This document shows positions 42,517-50,711 of a DNA stretch of 50,858 nt, in pieces (position 1 is the stretch's first letter; every line of letters starts with the position of its first letter). Source of the DNA: DAITQM01 sp039794245 (GTDB lineage Bacteria > Pseudomonadota > Gammaproteobacteria > Xanthomonadales > Wenzhouxiangellaceae); NCBI GenBank assembly GCA_039794245.1, contig JBDIVS010000021.1, positions 1-50,858 on the forward strand, given 5' to 3'. The notes under the pieces are model-generated. The model saw only the letters and a program-made list of their open reading frames with translations, ran no database searches and was not told where the DNA came from. The translations under genes and the position numbers were made by a program.

Positions 42517-43166
42517 TCGGCTGTCTCCTGGAAAAGATCGGGTTGGGGCAGCGCCGTATCGGGGCGCTCGAGCAGGCGGACTTTCTTGCCGCCGTAAAAA
42601 ACCTGCTTGAATTCCTTGCGGCTGACTGAGACGTAGCGCTCGTTGCCGCCGATTTCGATCTGCGCTCCGGCGGTCAGGGCATAGCCGTCGGTGTCCACCC
42701 GAACGACCATCGTCGCCTTCTGCCCGGTATGGCAGATGGTCTTGATCTCCTTCAATTCGTCGGCCCAGGCCAAAAGCGCGGCGCTGCCGGGAAACAGTTC
42801 GCCGCGGAAATCGGTACGCAGGCCGTAACACAAAACCGGGATCGACAGGTCATCGACGACATCGGTGAGCTGCCGGACCTGCTCGCGGGACAAAAACTGT
42901 GCCTCATCGACCAGCACGCAGTGCATCTGCTCCGCCGCCAGAGCGGTGCGGACGAGAGCCAACAGGTCGTCCTTAGGGTCGAAGGCCGTGGCCGGGGCAC
43001 AAAGCCCGATCCGCGACCGGATGCGGCCGGGCCCAGCGCGGTCATCGAGGCGGGGCGCCAGCAACAGCGGCTGCATGCCCCGCTCGCGGTAGTTCCACGC
43101 CGACTGCAGCAGCACCGTCGATTTGCCGGCGTTCATCGTCGAGTAATAGAAATACAGCTTGGCCAT
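42513..43166 (-). CDS. tdk: Thymidine kinase (type II) with altered zinc site
   Basis: Phosphorylates thymidine in the salvage pathway. The 217-residue protein has the P-loop STMNAGKST near 9-17, the VLVDEAQFLS Walker B region with catalytic Glu, the YGLRTDFRGELFPGS lasso support, and IGGNERYVSVSRKEF. In E. coli the zinc lobe uses cysteines in TICFCG and SVCRKHY; here the matching parts read TICHTG and SVSRKEF, so at least three of the usual ligands are missing. The fold may be stabilised another way. The stop overlaps the lipoprotein ATG. It is divergent from rep. Confidence 0.92.
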   Translation of the reverse strand: MAKLYFYYSTMNAGKSTVLLQSAWNYRERGMQPLLLAPRLDDRAGPGRIRSRIGLCAPATAFDPKDDLLALVRTALAAEQMHCVLVDEAQFLSREQVRQLTDVVDDLSIPVLCYGLRTDFRGELFPGSAALLAWADELKEIKTICHTGQKATMVVRVDTDGYALTAGAQIEIGGNERYVSVSRKEFKQVFYGGKKVRLLERPDTALPQPDLFQETAE

Positions 43167-43236
43167 CGTGTGCAGTATCGGCGATCTGGGCGCCCGATGC
43201 CAGATGTCACCGGCAGCCTGCTAGAATGCGCCCCCC

Positions 43237-45273
43237 ATGCGCCCACCCCGCCCGCCGCCGCTCAATCCCGCCCAGCTTGCCGCGGTGGAATACTGCGACG
43301 GGCCGCTTCTGGTCATCGCCGGCGCCGGCAGCGGCAAGACGCGGGTGATCACCGAAAAGCTGGCGTATCTTGCCGGGCGGCGGCAGCGCCCGGCGGACAA
43401 GATCGCGGCGATCACGTTCACCAACAAGGCGGCGCGCGAAATGAGAACCCGGCTCGCCGCCCGCCTCGGGCCGGCGGCCGGCAGTTTTACGATTTCCACC
43501 TTTCATGCCCTCGGCTGGCGTCTGTTGCGCCGCGATCCCGAGTCCTGCGGGCGCCGGGCCGGTATGTCGCTGCTCGACGAGGCCGATACGCTGGCGCTGG
43601 TCGGCGAGATCGCCCCGGGCCGCACGTCGCGTGACGAACTGGCGGCCATCCGCGCCCGCCTGTCGCGCTGGAAAAACGACGGCCTCGATCCCGAGACGGC
43701 GGCCGGACGGGCGGCGGACGACGGCGAAGTGCGGGCGGCCCGGGTTTATCGCGCCTACGCGGCGCAGCTCAAACGGCTGAACGCCGTCGATTTTGACGAC
43801 CTGATTCTGGCCCCGCTCGCGGCGCTGGAATCAGGGCGGGCGCCCGAGATCTGGCGCCATCTGTGGCACGACCTGCTGGTCGATGAATTCCAGGATACCA
43901 ACCTGGCGCAATACCGCCTGCTGAGCCACCTGGCCGGCGCCCGGGCGCGTCTGACCGCCGTCGGTGACGACGACCAGTCGATCTACGGCTGGCGCGGCGC
44001 GGCGCCCGACAACCTCGAAAGGCTGGGCCGCGACTTCCCGGAGCTGAAAGTCATCAAGCTCGAACAGAATTACCGCTCGACCGGCCGCATTCTCGGCCTT
44101 GCCAACGGCCTGATCGCGCACAATCCGCACCTCTACGACAAGCGCCTGTGGAGCGCGCTCGGCGAGGGCGAAAAACCGCGCGTGATCCCGTGCGACGATG
44201 TCGAGGCCGAGGCCGAGCGCGTCTGCGGCGAGGTGCACCGCCGGATCATGAGCGGCAGCGCCAAAGCCGCCGAATGTGCCGTGCTCTACCGCAGCCACCA
44301 CATGTCGCGGCCGTTCGAAAAAGCCCTGCGCCAGCTCGGCGTGCGGTATCACCTGAGCGGCGGCAAGTCATGGTTTGAAAGGCGCGAGATCCGCGACCTT
44401 CTGGCCTACCTCAGACTGATCGTCAACCCGGAAGACAACACGGCGTTCCTGCGGGTGATCAACGTGCCGCGCCGCGGTCTCGGCGAGCGTTTTCTGGTGG
44501 CGCTGGCTGCCGCGGCCGAGGCGCGCGGGTCGAGCCTTTACGCCGTCGCCGCCGACCGGGCATTCCACCAACAACTCGCCCCCGGCCAGGCAAAGGCCGT
44601 AGATGAGTTTCTCAAAGCGCTCGACGAGACCGCAGCACGCGCCGCTGGCGGCGATGCGGCCGAAGCGCTCGAGGCCCTGCTGGCCGGGATCGGCTATCGT
44701 TCATGGCTTGAAGACCAGGCCGACGAGCCGGCGCAGGCCGAGCGCCAGTCGCAGGCCCTCGACGAGTTGCTCGCCTGGCTCGCCCGCCTACAAAAGGAAG
44801 AAGCGGGAGCCGGTATCGCCGATTTGCTGGCCCGGATTCTGCTGCTGGGCAATCTCGAAGACGAGGGTGACGCCGGCGACGCGGTGCGGTTGATGACGCT
44901 GCATGCCGCCAAGGGGTTGGAATTCGATGAGGTGTATCTGGTCGGCCTCGAAGACGGCCTTTTGCCGCATCGCAACAGCCTCGATGAAGGGAGCGAAGCC
45001 GAGGAGCGGCGGCTGTTTTATGTCGGCATCACCCGTGCCCGGCAGCGTCTGACGATGACGTACTGCCAGGCCCGAAAGCGGCACGGGCAGCGCCTCGACG
45101 CCGAGCCCAGCCGCTTTCTCGGCGAACTGCCGGCCGATCACCTCGAATGGTATGGCCGCGACCCAGAAGCCGACCGCGAACGCCGCTCGCGCGCCGCGCG
45201 CGAGGGGCTGGCCGCATTGCGCGCCCTGCTCGCCGCGGCGCCGGCGGGCGATCAGGCGCCGCCGAGTTCGTGA
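43237..45273 (+). CDS. rep: ATP-dependent DNA helicase Rep (UvrD/Rep family)
   Basis: A 678-residue SF1A 3'-5' helicase that clears obstacles before the replication fork. Motifs in order: Q motif NPAQLAAVEY, I AGAGSGKT, Ia ITFTNKAAREM, II LLVDEFQDT, III GDDDQSIYGWRGA, IV LEQNYRST, V LMTLHAAKGLEF and VI EERRLFYVGITRAR. The length is that of Rep. The ATG at 43237 leads a Pro-rich start; the last 22 nt overlap the small coiled-coil gene on the other strand. Confidence 0.95.
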   Translation: MRPPRPPPLNPAQLAAVEYCDGPLLVIAGAGSGKTRVITEKLAYLAGRRQRPADKIAAITFTNKAAREMRTRLAARLGPAAGSFTISTFHALGWRLLRRDPESCGRRAGMSLLDEADTLALVGEIAPGRTSRDELAAIRARLSRWKNDGLDPETAAGRAADDGEVRAARVYRAYAAQLKRLNAVDFDDLILAPLAALESGRAPEIWRHLWHDLLVDEFQDTNLAQYRLLSHLAGARARLTAVGDDDQSIYGWRGAAPDNLERLGRDFPELKVIKLEQNYRSTGRILGLANGLIAHNPHLYDKRLWSALGEGEKPRVIPCDDVEAEAERVCGEVHRRIMSGSAKAAECAVLYRSHHMSRPFEKALRQLGVRYHLSGGKSWFERREIRDLLAYLRLIVNPEDNTAFLRVINVPRRGLGERFLVALAAAAEARGSSLYAVAADRAFHQQLAPGQAKAVDEFLKALDETAARAAGGDAAEALEALLAGIGYRSWLEDQADEPAQAERQSQALDELLAWLARLQKEEAGAGIADLLARILLLGNLEDEGDAGDAVRLMTLHAAKGLEFDEVYLVGLEDGLLPHRNSLDEGSEAEERRLFYVGITRARQRLTMTYCQARKRHGQRLDAEPSRFLGELPADHLEWYGRDPEADRERRSRAAREGLAALRALLAAAPAGDQAPPSS

Positions 45274-45476
45274 ATCCGCTCGATGATGTGCCGAAGTTCG
45301 GTCCGTGAGACGCGCTCGATTTCCTGGAGCACGTCGAGGTTCTCAAGATCGGGCACTTGCTCTTCCGGATCGCGGTCCAGACCGCGAGCCAGATCGCGGT
45401 CTATCGCTTCGAGCCGCGCTTTCAGTTCATCGCGTTTACGGTAAAGTTCGGCCAGTTCGGCTTCGTGTTCCGACAT
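45252..45476 (-). CDS. Small coiled-coil protein
   Basis: A 74-residue, highly charged protein, nearly all heptad-like helix (AELYRKRDELKARLEAIDRDL). No family recognised. It begins 3 nt after the TetR gene and its 3' end overlaps rep by 22 nt, so it is likely the last gene of the hydrolase-fadE-tetR operon. Confidence 0.55.
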   Translation of the reverse strand: MSEHEAELAELYRKRDELKARLEAIDRDLARGLDRDPEEQVPDLENLDVLQEIERVSRTELRHIIERIHELGGA

Positions 45477-45479
45477 GTG

Positions 45480-46082
45480 TCATACCTCCGGCAGCGGTTT
45501 CAGCAACACCCCGATCAGATGCTCGACGTAATTGTCGAGCGCCGCACCGGCGAGCGGCGCAGCGATCCCCTGTTTTTGCAATTGTAAGAGCCCGGCGTAG
45601 GCCGTGTAGGTCAAGCGCGCCTGGTGGGCGGCGGCGGCCGGCGCAAAGCCGAGGGCGCGGTAGGCGGCGCCGAGAAAATCGAAGCGTTTTTGCGTCACCC
45701 GTTTGAGCACCGCAAGGCAAGCGGCGTCACCCTGCTCGGCGAGCAGCGCCGCATAGACCTGGTGGGTGAGGGACTGTTTTGCTGTCGCCCGGAAGAAACG
45801 TTCGAGCCTCACGGCGGCTGGCTCGCTGCCGTCAGTATAGGCCGCAAGCTGGGCTTCGTCGTGCGCCTCCCACATCGAAAGTGCGCTGTGCAGCAGATCC
45901 CGGCGGTCGCGGAAATGCCAGTAGAAACTGCCTTTCGTGACGCCGAGGTGGCGCGCCAGAGGTTCGATCGCCAGCGCCGCGATGCCGTGCGCCGCAATCC
46001 ACTCGAGCGCCGCGCGCCGCCAGCTTTCGGCCGACTGCGCGGGGCGGCTCGCGGCCGGGGCGCGTAGCGCTGTGCGGGGCAC
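45480..46082 (-). CDS. TetR-family transcription regulator
   Basis: A 200-residue regulator. The N-terminal helix-turn-helix is at about 25-70 (IEPLARHLGVTKGSFYWHFRDRRDLL) and is quoted here in part: ARHLGVTKGSFYWHF. The C-terminal ligand domain is divergent, as usual. It lies 5 nt downstream of fadE, so it probably controls fatty-acid oxidation genes, including its own operon, with an acyl-CoA as a natural ligand candidate; that is inference from position. Confidence 0.88.
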   Translation of the reverse strand: MPRTALRAPAASRPAQSAESWRRAALEWIAAHGIAALAIEPLARHLGVTKGSFYWHFRDRRDLLHSALSMWEAHDEAQLAAYTDGSEPAAVRLERFFRATAKQSLTHQVYAALLAEQGDAACLAVLKRVTQKRFDFLGAAYRALGFAPAAAAHQARLTYTAYAGLLQLQKQGIAAPLAGAALDNYVEHLIGVLLKPLPEV

Positions 46083-46087
46083 CGGGC

Positions 46088-48559
46088 TCAGGCCGCGTCG
46101 CGGTGCGGCGCCGCCGTTTCGGCTTCGGCCGCCAGGCCGCCGCGGATCTCGTCGAGCGCAAAATCATCGACGCTGATGACCTCGAACACCGCTTCGTGGA
46201 GCGCACGCAATTCGCTGGCTTCTTCCGTATTTAGAACTCCGCGCTTGACCGCAGCCGCCAGCTTTTCGTCGTAGGTGTAACCGCCAAGTTCGTCCTGGCG
46301 TTCGGCCTTCAGCAGTTTGCGTTCGAGCGGTTCGGCGGCGATCACCCGTGGCAGCAGCGCTTCCATCCGGCCGATCGGGTGGCCGGCGCGGTCGCGTTTA
46401 TCGACCCCACAGGTCAGGCGCGTGCGGCTTTCGCACGGCGCGATCAGGATCTGCGCAACGCGGTGCGTCAGGCGGTCGTTGGGCAGCCGGGCGCGGCGGC
46501 CGAGCGGGAACACGACAAGGCCGAGCAGCGGCCGCATCGCCTTGATCGGGTAATTGTCGATCACCCCGCCCAGCGCTTCTTGCAGCCGGTAGATGCTGTG
46601 GTTGAACGCCCACGACAACAGCGCCTGGTCGGCCACCGGCCGGCCCTGGTCCGTGAAGCGCTTGAGCATCGCACTGGCGATGTAAAGCTGGCTCAGTGCA
46701 TCGCCGAGGCGCGCCGAGATCGATTCGCGCTGTTTCAACTTGCCGCCGAAGGTCAGCATCGCGATATCGGCAAGCAGGGCGAACGCCGCGCTGTAGCGCG
46801 TCAGTTTGCGGTAATACTTGCCGAGCCGCCGGTCGCCCGGCACCGGCGCGAAACGCGCCGGTATGAAGCCGAGGACCAGGCTGCGCACCGTGTTGCCGGC
46901 GCTCATGCCGAAGTGGCGAAAAATCAGATCGTCGAAGCGCTTAAGGCCCGCGCGCTGGTCTGCCAGGCGCGCCGCCTCCATTTCCTTCAGCACATAGGGA
47001 TGGCAGCGGATCGCCCCCTGGCCAAAGATCATCATGCTGCGCGTCAGGATGTTGGCGCCCTCGACCGTGATCCAGATCGGCGCCCCCTGCCAGGCGCGGC
47101 CGAGATAATTGCGCGGCCCGAGGATGATGCCCTTGCCGCCGTGAATATCCATCGCATCGGCGATCACCTGGCGGACCATCTCGGTGGTGTGGTATTTGGC
47201 GATCGCCGAAGGCACCGCTGGCTTTTCGCCGCGATCGACCGCCGCCGCGGTCATCCGGCTCAACGCTTCGGCGGCGTATGTCAGGCCGGCGATCCGGGCC
47301 AGCGCTTCCTCGACGCCCTCGAAGCGGCCGATCGGCATGTTGAACTGCTTGCGGATCCGGGCGTAAGCGCCGGTCGCCAGCGCCATCAGTTTAGCCGTAC
47401 CGGTGCTGGTTGAGGGCAAAGTAATGGCGCGCCCGACCGACAGGCTCTCGATCAGCATGCGCCAGCCGTGCCCGGCCATCGCCGCGCCGCCGATCAGTTG
47501 CGCCAGCGGCACGAAAACATCATGGCCGCGGACCGGGCCGTTGTAGAACGGCACGTTGAGCGGCAGGTGGTAACGCCCGATCTCGAGGCCCGCCGTCTGG
47601 CGCGGCACCAGGGCCAGCGTGATGCCGATCTCGTCGCGCTCGCCGATCAGATGCTCGGGGTCGTATAACTTGAAGGCTACGCCAATCAAGGTCGCGACCG
47701 GTGCCAGCGTGATGTAACGCTTGTCGAAATTGAGCCTGACACCGAGCGTTTCCTCGCCCTTCCAGGTGCCTTTGCAGACGAGGCCGTAGTCGGGGATCGA
47801 GGTGGCGTCCGACCCGGCGCTCGGGCCGGTCAGCGCAAAGCACGGGATCTCCTCGCCGGCGGCAAGCCTGGGCAGATAGTATTGCTTTTGCTCGTCGGTC
47901 CCGTAATGCAGCAACAATTCCGCCGGACCTAGCGAATTGGGCACCGAGACCGCCGAGCTGACCTCGGCGCTGAGCCCGGCCAGCATCTGCAGCACAGCGC
48001 GGTGGCCGTAGGCCGAAAAACCGTGGCCGCCGTATTCGCGCGGGATCACCAGGCCGAAGAAGCGATGTTTTTTCAAGTGCGCCCAGATCTCCGGCGGCAG
48101 GTCGATCTTGCGGTGCGACAGATCGAACGCGTCGATCAGCGCGCACAGCTCGGCGACCGGTCCCTCGAGAAAGGCTTTTTCATCGTCGCGCAGTTCCGGC
48201 GCCGGTTGGGCAATCAGTTGCCGCCAGTTCGGGCGCCCGGTAAACAACTCGCCCTCGAAGCCGACCGTGCCCGCATCGAGCGCGATCTGCTCGGTTGGCG
48301 ACAGCCCGGGCAGCATGGTGCGGTAAACATCGAGCAGCGGCCGGGACAACCAGCGCCGGCGCCACGGTTTGACATTCAACAGCAAGGCCACCGGCGCGAA
48401 GACCAGCGCCGCGGCAGTCACCATCCACGGACCGATCCACCCGGCCCAGGCGGCAAGACCCAGCAAGCTGGCCGAAACGGCGGTCCAGACCAGCAGCCCG
48501 GCGCCGGCGAACAGCACCGCCAGAGTCGCGGCGATCCACAGCAGCAATAACGCAGTCAT
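46088..48559 (-). CDS. fadE: Acyl-CoA dehydrogenase FadE
   Basis: First step of beta-oxidation, an FAD enzyme that desaturates acyl-CoA. The 823-residue protein has the FadE layout: two N-terminal membrane helices (about 1-45), a linker, the acyl-CoA dehydrogenase core (FGLVIPREYGGHGFSAYGH, FALTGPSAGSDATSIPD, EGANILTRSMMIFGQGAI; each quoted below 20 in the family sense) and a C-terminal DUF1974 extension. The ATG at 48559 overlaps the stop of the upstream hydrolase gene (ATGA); the long open frame upstream of it is not real. The E. coli enzyme has 814 residues. Confidence 0.95.
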   Translation of the reverse strand: MTALLLLWIAATLAVLFAGAGLLVWTAVSASLLGLAAWAGWIGPWMVTAAALVFAPVALLLNVKPWRRRWLSRPLLDVYRTMLPGLSPTEQIALDAGTVGFEGELFTGRPNWRQLIAQPAPELRDDEKAFLEGPVAELCALIDAFDLSHRKIDLPPEIWAHLKKHRFFGLVIPREYGGHGFSAYGHRAVLQMLAGLSAEVSSAVSVPNSLGPAELLLHYGTDEQKQYYLPRLAAGEEIPCFALTGPSAGSDATSIPDYGLVCKGTWKGEETLGVRLNFDKRYITLAPVATLIGVAFKLYDPEHLIGERDEIGITLALVPRQTAGLEIGRYHLPLNVPFYNGPVRGHDVFVPLAQLIGGAAMAGHGWRMLIESLSVGRAITLPSTSTGTAKLMALATGAYARIRKQFNMPIGRFEGVEEALARIAGLTYAAEALSRMTAAAVDRGEKPAVPSAIAKYHTTEMVRQVIADAMDIHGGKGIILGPRNYLGRAWQGAPIWITVEGANILTRSMMIFGQGAIRCHPYVLKEMEAARLADQRAGLKRFDDLIFRHFGMSAGNTVRSLVLGFIPARFAPVPGDRRLGKYYRKLTRYSAAFALLADIAMLTFGGKLKQRESISARLGDALSQLYIASAMLKRFTDQGRPVADQALLSWAFNHSIYRLQEALGGVIDNYPIKAMRPLLGLVVFPLGRRARLPNDRLTHRVAQILIAPCESRTRLTCGVDKRDRAGHPIGRMEALLPRVIAAEPLERKLLKAERQDELGGYTYDEKLAAAVKRGVLNTEEASELRALHEAVFEVISVDDFALDEIRGGLAAEAETAAPHRDAA

Positions 48560-49452
48560 CACTTGATCTCCCTGCCGGAAACGATTTCCGGCGACATCAG
48601 AAAGGACAAAATCGCTTCGTTGAACGCCTCGTTGTCGTCGCCGGCGACCATGTGCGCGGCGCGCGGCACCTTGTGCCAGACGGCGTGCGGGATCAGCGCG
48701 CGGAGGTCGTCGATTTCGTTGGCCCCAAGAATATCGCTCAGCCCGCCGCTGACCAGCAACACCGGGGCTTCGACCCGGCGCGCCGCAGCGACGAGGCGCG
48801 GTTGCTCGGCCTCGGCCGCATCGGCCAGGCAAAACAGGCGCGGATCCCAATGCCAGCGCCAGCGGTCACCGCTGCGGCGCAGGTTGAATTTCAGCCGGTC
48901 TTCGAGCGTGGCGGACACATCACGCCCGGTGCGGTGCGCAAGATAGCGCCCGATGGCAGCGCGCGCCGCATCCAGTGACGCAAAACCGTCCACGTGATCG
49001 CGCATAAAACGAATCATCCGTGCCACCCCCGCCGCCTGCCAGCGCGGGGCGATATCGACCAGTACCAGGGCCGCCAGACCGAGGCCCGGCGCCTCGCCGT
49101 GCGCCAGAAGAGCCGTCAAGCCACCCATCGAGGCCCCGACGATCACCGGCGGTGCGGCACACAGGCCAGCGACGGCCCGCAGATCGGTGACGAAATCGTC
49201 GATCGCATAAACACCGCCGGCCGGCCGGCCGCTGTCGCCGTGGCCGCGGGCGTCGTACAGTATGACCTGCCGGCCCGCTGCGGCCAATGCGCCAGCGGTC
49301 CGCCGCCAGGCGTGCCGCGTTTGGCCGAAACCGTGGGCCAGAACCACCGCCGGCGCCTCGTCCGGCCCAAGCCGCTCGACCGCCAGCGGCAAACCGCCGT
49401 GGCCGCCGACCTGCGTCACAGAACCCATCTTTGGCATCGCTGCCGTATCCAT
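48559..49452 (-). CDS. Alpha/beta hydrolase
   Basis: A 297-residue alpha/beta-hydrolase-fold enzyme. The oxyanion motif HGFGQ, the nucleophile elbow GASMGG (Ser), and a C-terminal His in AAHMVAGDDNEAF are present; an acidic residue likely in SDILG completes the triad. Related proteins are called esterases, haloperoxidase-like hydrolases or acyl-CoA/thioester hydrolases; the substrate is not known. Its linkage to fadE suggests a lipid or ester substrate. The ATG at 49452 is preferred over a TTG 36 nt upstream. Promoter not identified. Confidence 0.85.
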   Translation of the reverse strand: MDTAAMPKMGSVTQVGGHGGLPLAVERLGPDEAPAVVLAHGFGQTRHAWRRTAGALAAAGRQVILYDARGHGDSGRPAGGVYAIDDFVTDLRAVAGLCAAPPVIVGASMGGLTALLAHGEAPGLGLAALVLVDIAPRWQAAGVARMIRFMRDHVDGFASLDAARAAIGRYLAHRTGRDVSATLEDRLKFNLRRSGDRWRWHWDPRLFCLADAAEAEQPRLVAAARRVEAPVLLVSGGLSDILGANEIDDLRALIPHAVWHKVPRAAHMVAGDDNEAFNEAILSFLMSPEIVSGREIK

Positions 49453-49516
49453 ACGCCAGAGTATGGACCGCAGCCATGGCGAAGTCAACGCCCGGTGGGA
49501 TACGCAATGAAAAAAA

Positions 49517-49723
49517 TCAAAGAGAAGAGAAATCGCGGATCAATGAAACACCCCGCCGACTGCCGGGCTCGAGCCGGCCCGGACCGTAATCGAACCAGGC
49601 CGCAATCCGCCGCACGGTACGTAAATCAGCGTCGATGGTCTTGTCACTCATGCCCTGCAACTTCAAGACTCTCAGGTGTTTCCGGTACAGCTCGTCGAAT
49701 CGTTTTTGCTCGGATGGGTCCAT
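49517..49723 (-). pseudogene. Truncated tyrosine recombinase (integrase), N-terminal part
   Basis: About 69 residues beginning MDPSEQKRFDELYRKHLRVL resemble the N-terminal SAM-like core-binding domain of tyrosine recombinases that are widespread in mobile regions, up to about TVRRIAAWFD. After that the sequence no longer follows the family, and the frame stops; no catalytic Arg-His-Arg-Tyr domain is present. It could be the leftover of a recombination event at this border. An in-frame ATG lies 36 nt upstream. Confidence 0.55.
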
Positions 49724-49779
49724 GATAAACTCCTTGGCAATCGTCCCCCGATCGAGCACCAGTCAAGGGTTACACGAAA

Positions 49780-49979
49780 TGGAGCGGGTTCTCATGCCCG
49801 CTTGCCCTCAAACCGTAGAATGACTACGGTTTTTACTCGGGCAGTCCTGCCCTCGCCCTGTCCCAATGGGCCGGCCTGCGGCCGTTCAAATTGCGTTCCC
49901 GACGCATTTGTCGGAGAATCGAACAAGCTGCCCTCGCCAGCTTGACCGAGCATTCCGGGAATTGATGCAACAGTTGGGT
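49780..49979. repeat. Hairpin repeat, copy 2 (left end missing)
   Basis: Aligns with about 41609-41802 with perhaps 85-90 percent identity by eye. The stems are intact and differences fall mainly in loops: AACCGTAG-AATGA-CTACGGTT (49811-49831), TTCCCGAC-GCATTT-GTCGGAGAA, CAAGCTG-CCCTCGC-CAGCTTG. The right end keeps the 20-bp terminal sequence with one change; the left terminal repeat is absent. Confidence 0.7.
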
Positions 49980-50025
49980 AAAGAACCCCACCGCCATTAC
50001 GGCAGGCAGGGCTTGTTCAACTACC

Positions 50026-50064
50026 GGTTAAGATCGCGGTTCGCTTCGTTCACGCGATCTAACC
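50026..50064. repeat. Inverted repeat
   Basis: GGTTA-AGATCGCG (50026-50038) pairs with CGCGATCT-AACC (50053-50064) around a 14-nt loop, with one bulged base. It lies just beyond the stop of the minus-strand hypothetical gene and could act as a weak terminator or be part of the neighbouring mobile DNA. Confidence 0.5.
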
Positions 50065-50081
50065 TTATTCCTTAGACGCCA

Positions 50082-50597
50082 TTAGGCCAGAGTCTCCTCG
50101 AGTACGGGCATCTGATTTCCGTAAATGTCTTCGTACTCGATTCGCACCACAATGCCAGTCTTTTGCTGTTGCCACTTATGGAGCAGCGATAGCGCCGCGT
50201 CCTTGGTATAACCTTGTTCCTGTAAGTGGGAAAGTGATTGCTTAATGAGAACAATCTTACCCCCGACTGGAATAGCGCGATTCGGAACCACGTTTACGAA
50301 TGACTCCCATACGATGTCTAGTGCGAACAGCTTGACAATATTGTTGGTTGGCGGCTCTTCAGGGCCGCGCCGAAATTCCGCCTTCTTAATGATGGCCGGA
50401 CCAACGCCATAGTTAAAAAGCCGTATCGATTTTAGATGCGTGTACGTTTGAGACCTTACCGAGAGTAGAGGCTTGACGCTTGCTCGCGCGTGTACTTCCA
50501 CTCTGCGTTGTTGGCAGGTGAACGAGATGATTGAAAAGAGTAGCGCCGCACAAGCGACGATGAGTGAAGCGTTGCTATTAACAACCTCGACGATCAT
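50082..50597 (-). CDS. Hypothetical membrane-anchored protein, lower GC
   Basis: A 171-residue protein with one N-terminal membrane helix (ASLIVACAALLFSIISF, about 9-26) and a soluble domain with short strands (SIRLFNYGVGPAIIKKAEF). No family recognised. The GC content is clearly lower than in the core genes, a sign of transfer. The inner ATG at 50597 is chosen because GGAG lies six nt before it; an ATG 12 nt upstream is possible. It sits just after the 3' end of the group II intron. Confidence 0.6.
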   Translation of the reverse strand: MIVEVVNSNASLIVACAALLFSIISFTCQQRRVEVHARASVKPLLSVRSQTYTHLKSIRLFNYGVGPAIIKKAEFRRGPEEPPTNNIVKLFALDIVWESFVNVVPNRAIPVGGKIVLIKQSLSHLQEQGYTKDAALSLLHKWQQQKTGIVVRIEYEDIYGNQMPVLEETLA

Positions 50598-50624
50598 GTG
50601 CCACTCCATTGCTTAAGTCGCCTA

Positions 50625-50711
50625 ATCGGGATAGGGAGGCACCTTACGGTGCCTCTCCTCCCACACCACCGGGCATACGGATCACGTACCACGGCGGTTC
50701 GATGAACATCG
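50625..50711 (-). ncRNA. Group II intron, 3' RNA part (domains V-VI)
   Basis: Downstream of the reverse transcriptase stop on the minus strand lies GAACCGCCGTGGTACG...GTATGCCCGGTGGTG, with the pairing expected of domain V, followed by the hairpin GAGGCACC-GTAA-GGTGCCTC (50636-50655), a domain VI candidate. The exact 3' splice site (about 50625) is uncertain. Confidence 0.55.

Noticed and set aside
42517..42831. Extension of the small lipoprotein to 178 residues
   Set aside because: The extra part lies inside tdk; the lipoprotein signal begins at the ATG overlapping the tdk stop.
48560..48850. N-terminal extension of fadE to 920 residues
   Set aside because: The extension lies inside the alpha/beta hydrolase gene in another frame and is Arg-rich without similarity; the ATGA overlap at 48559 gives the normal FadE length.
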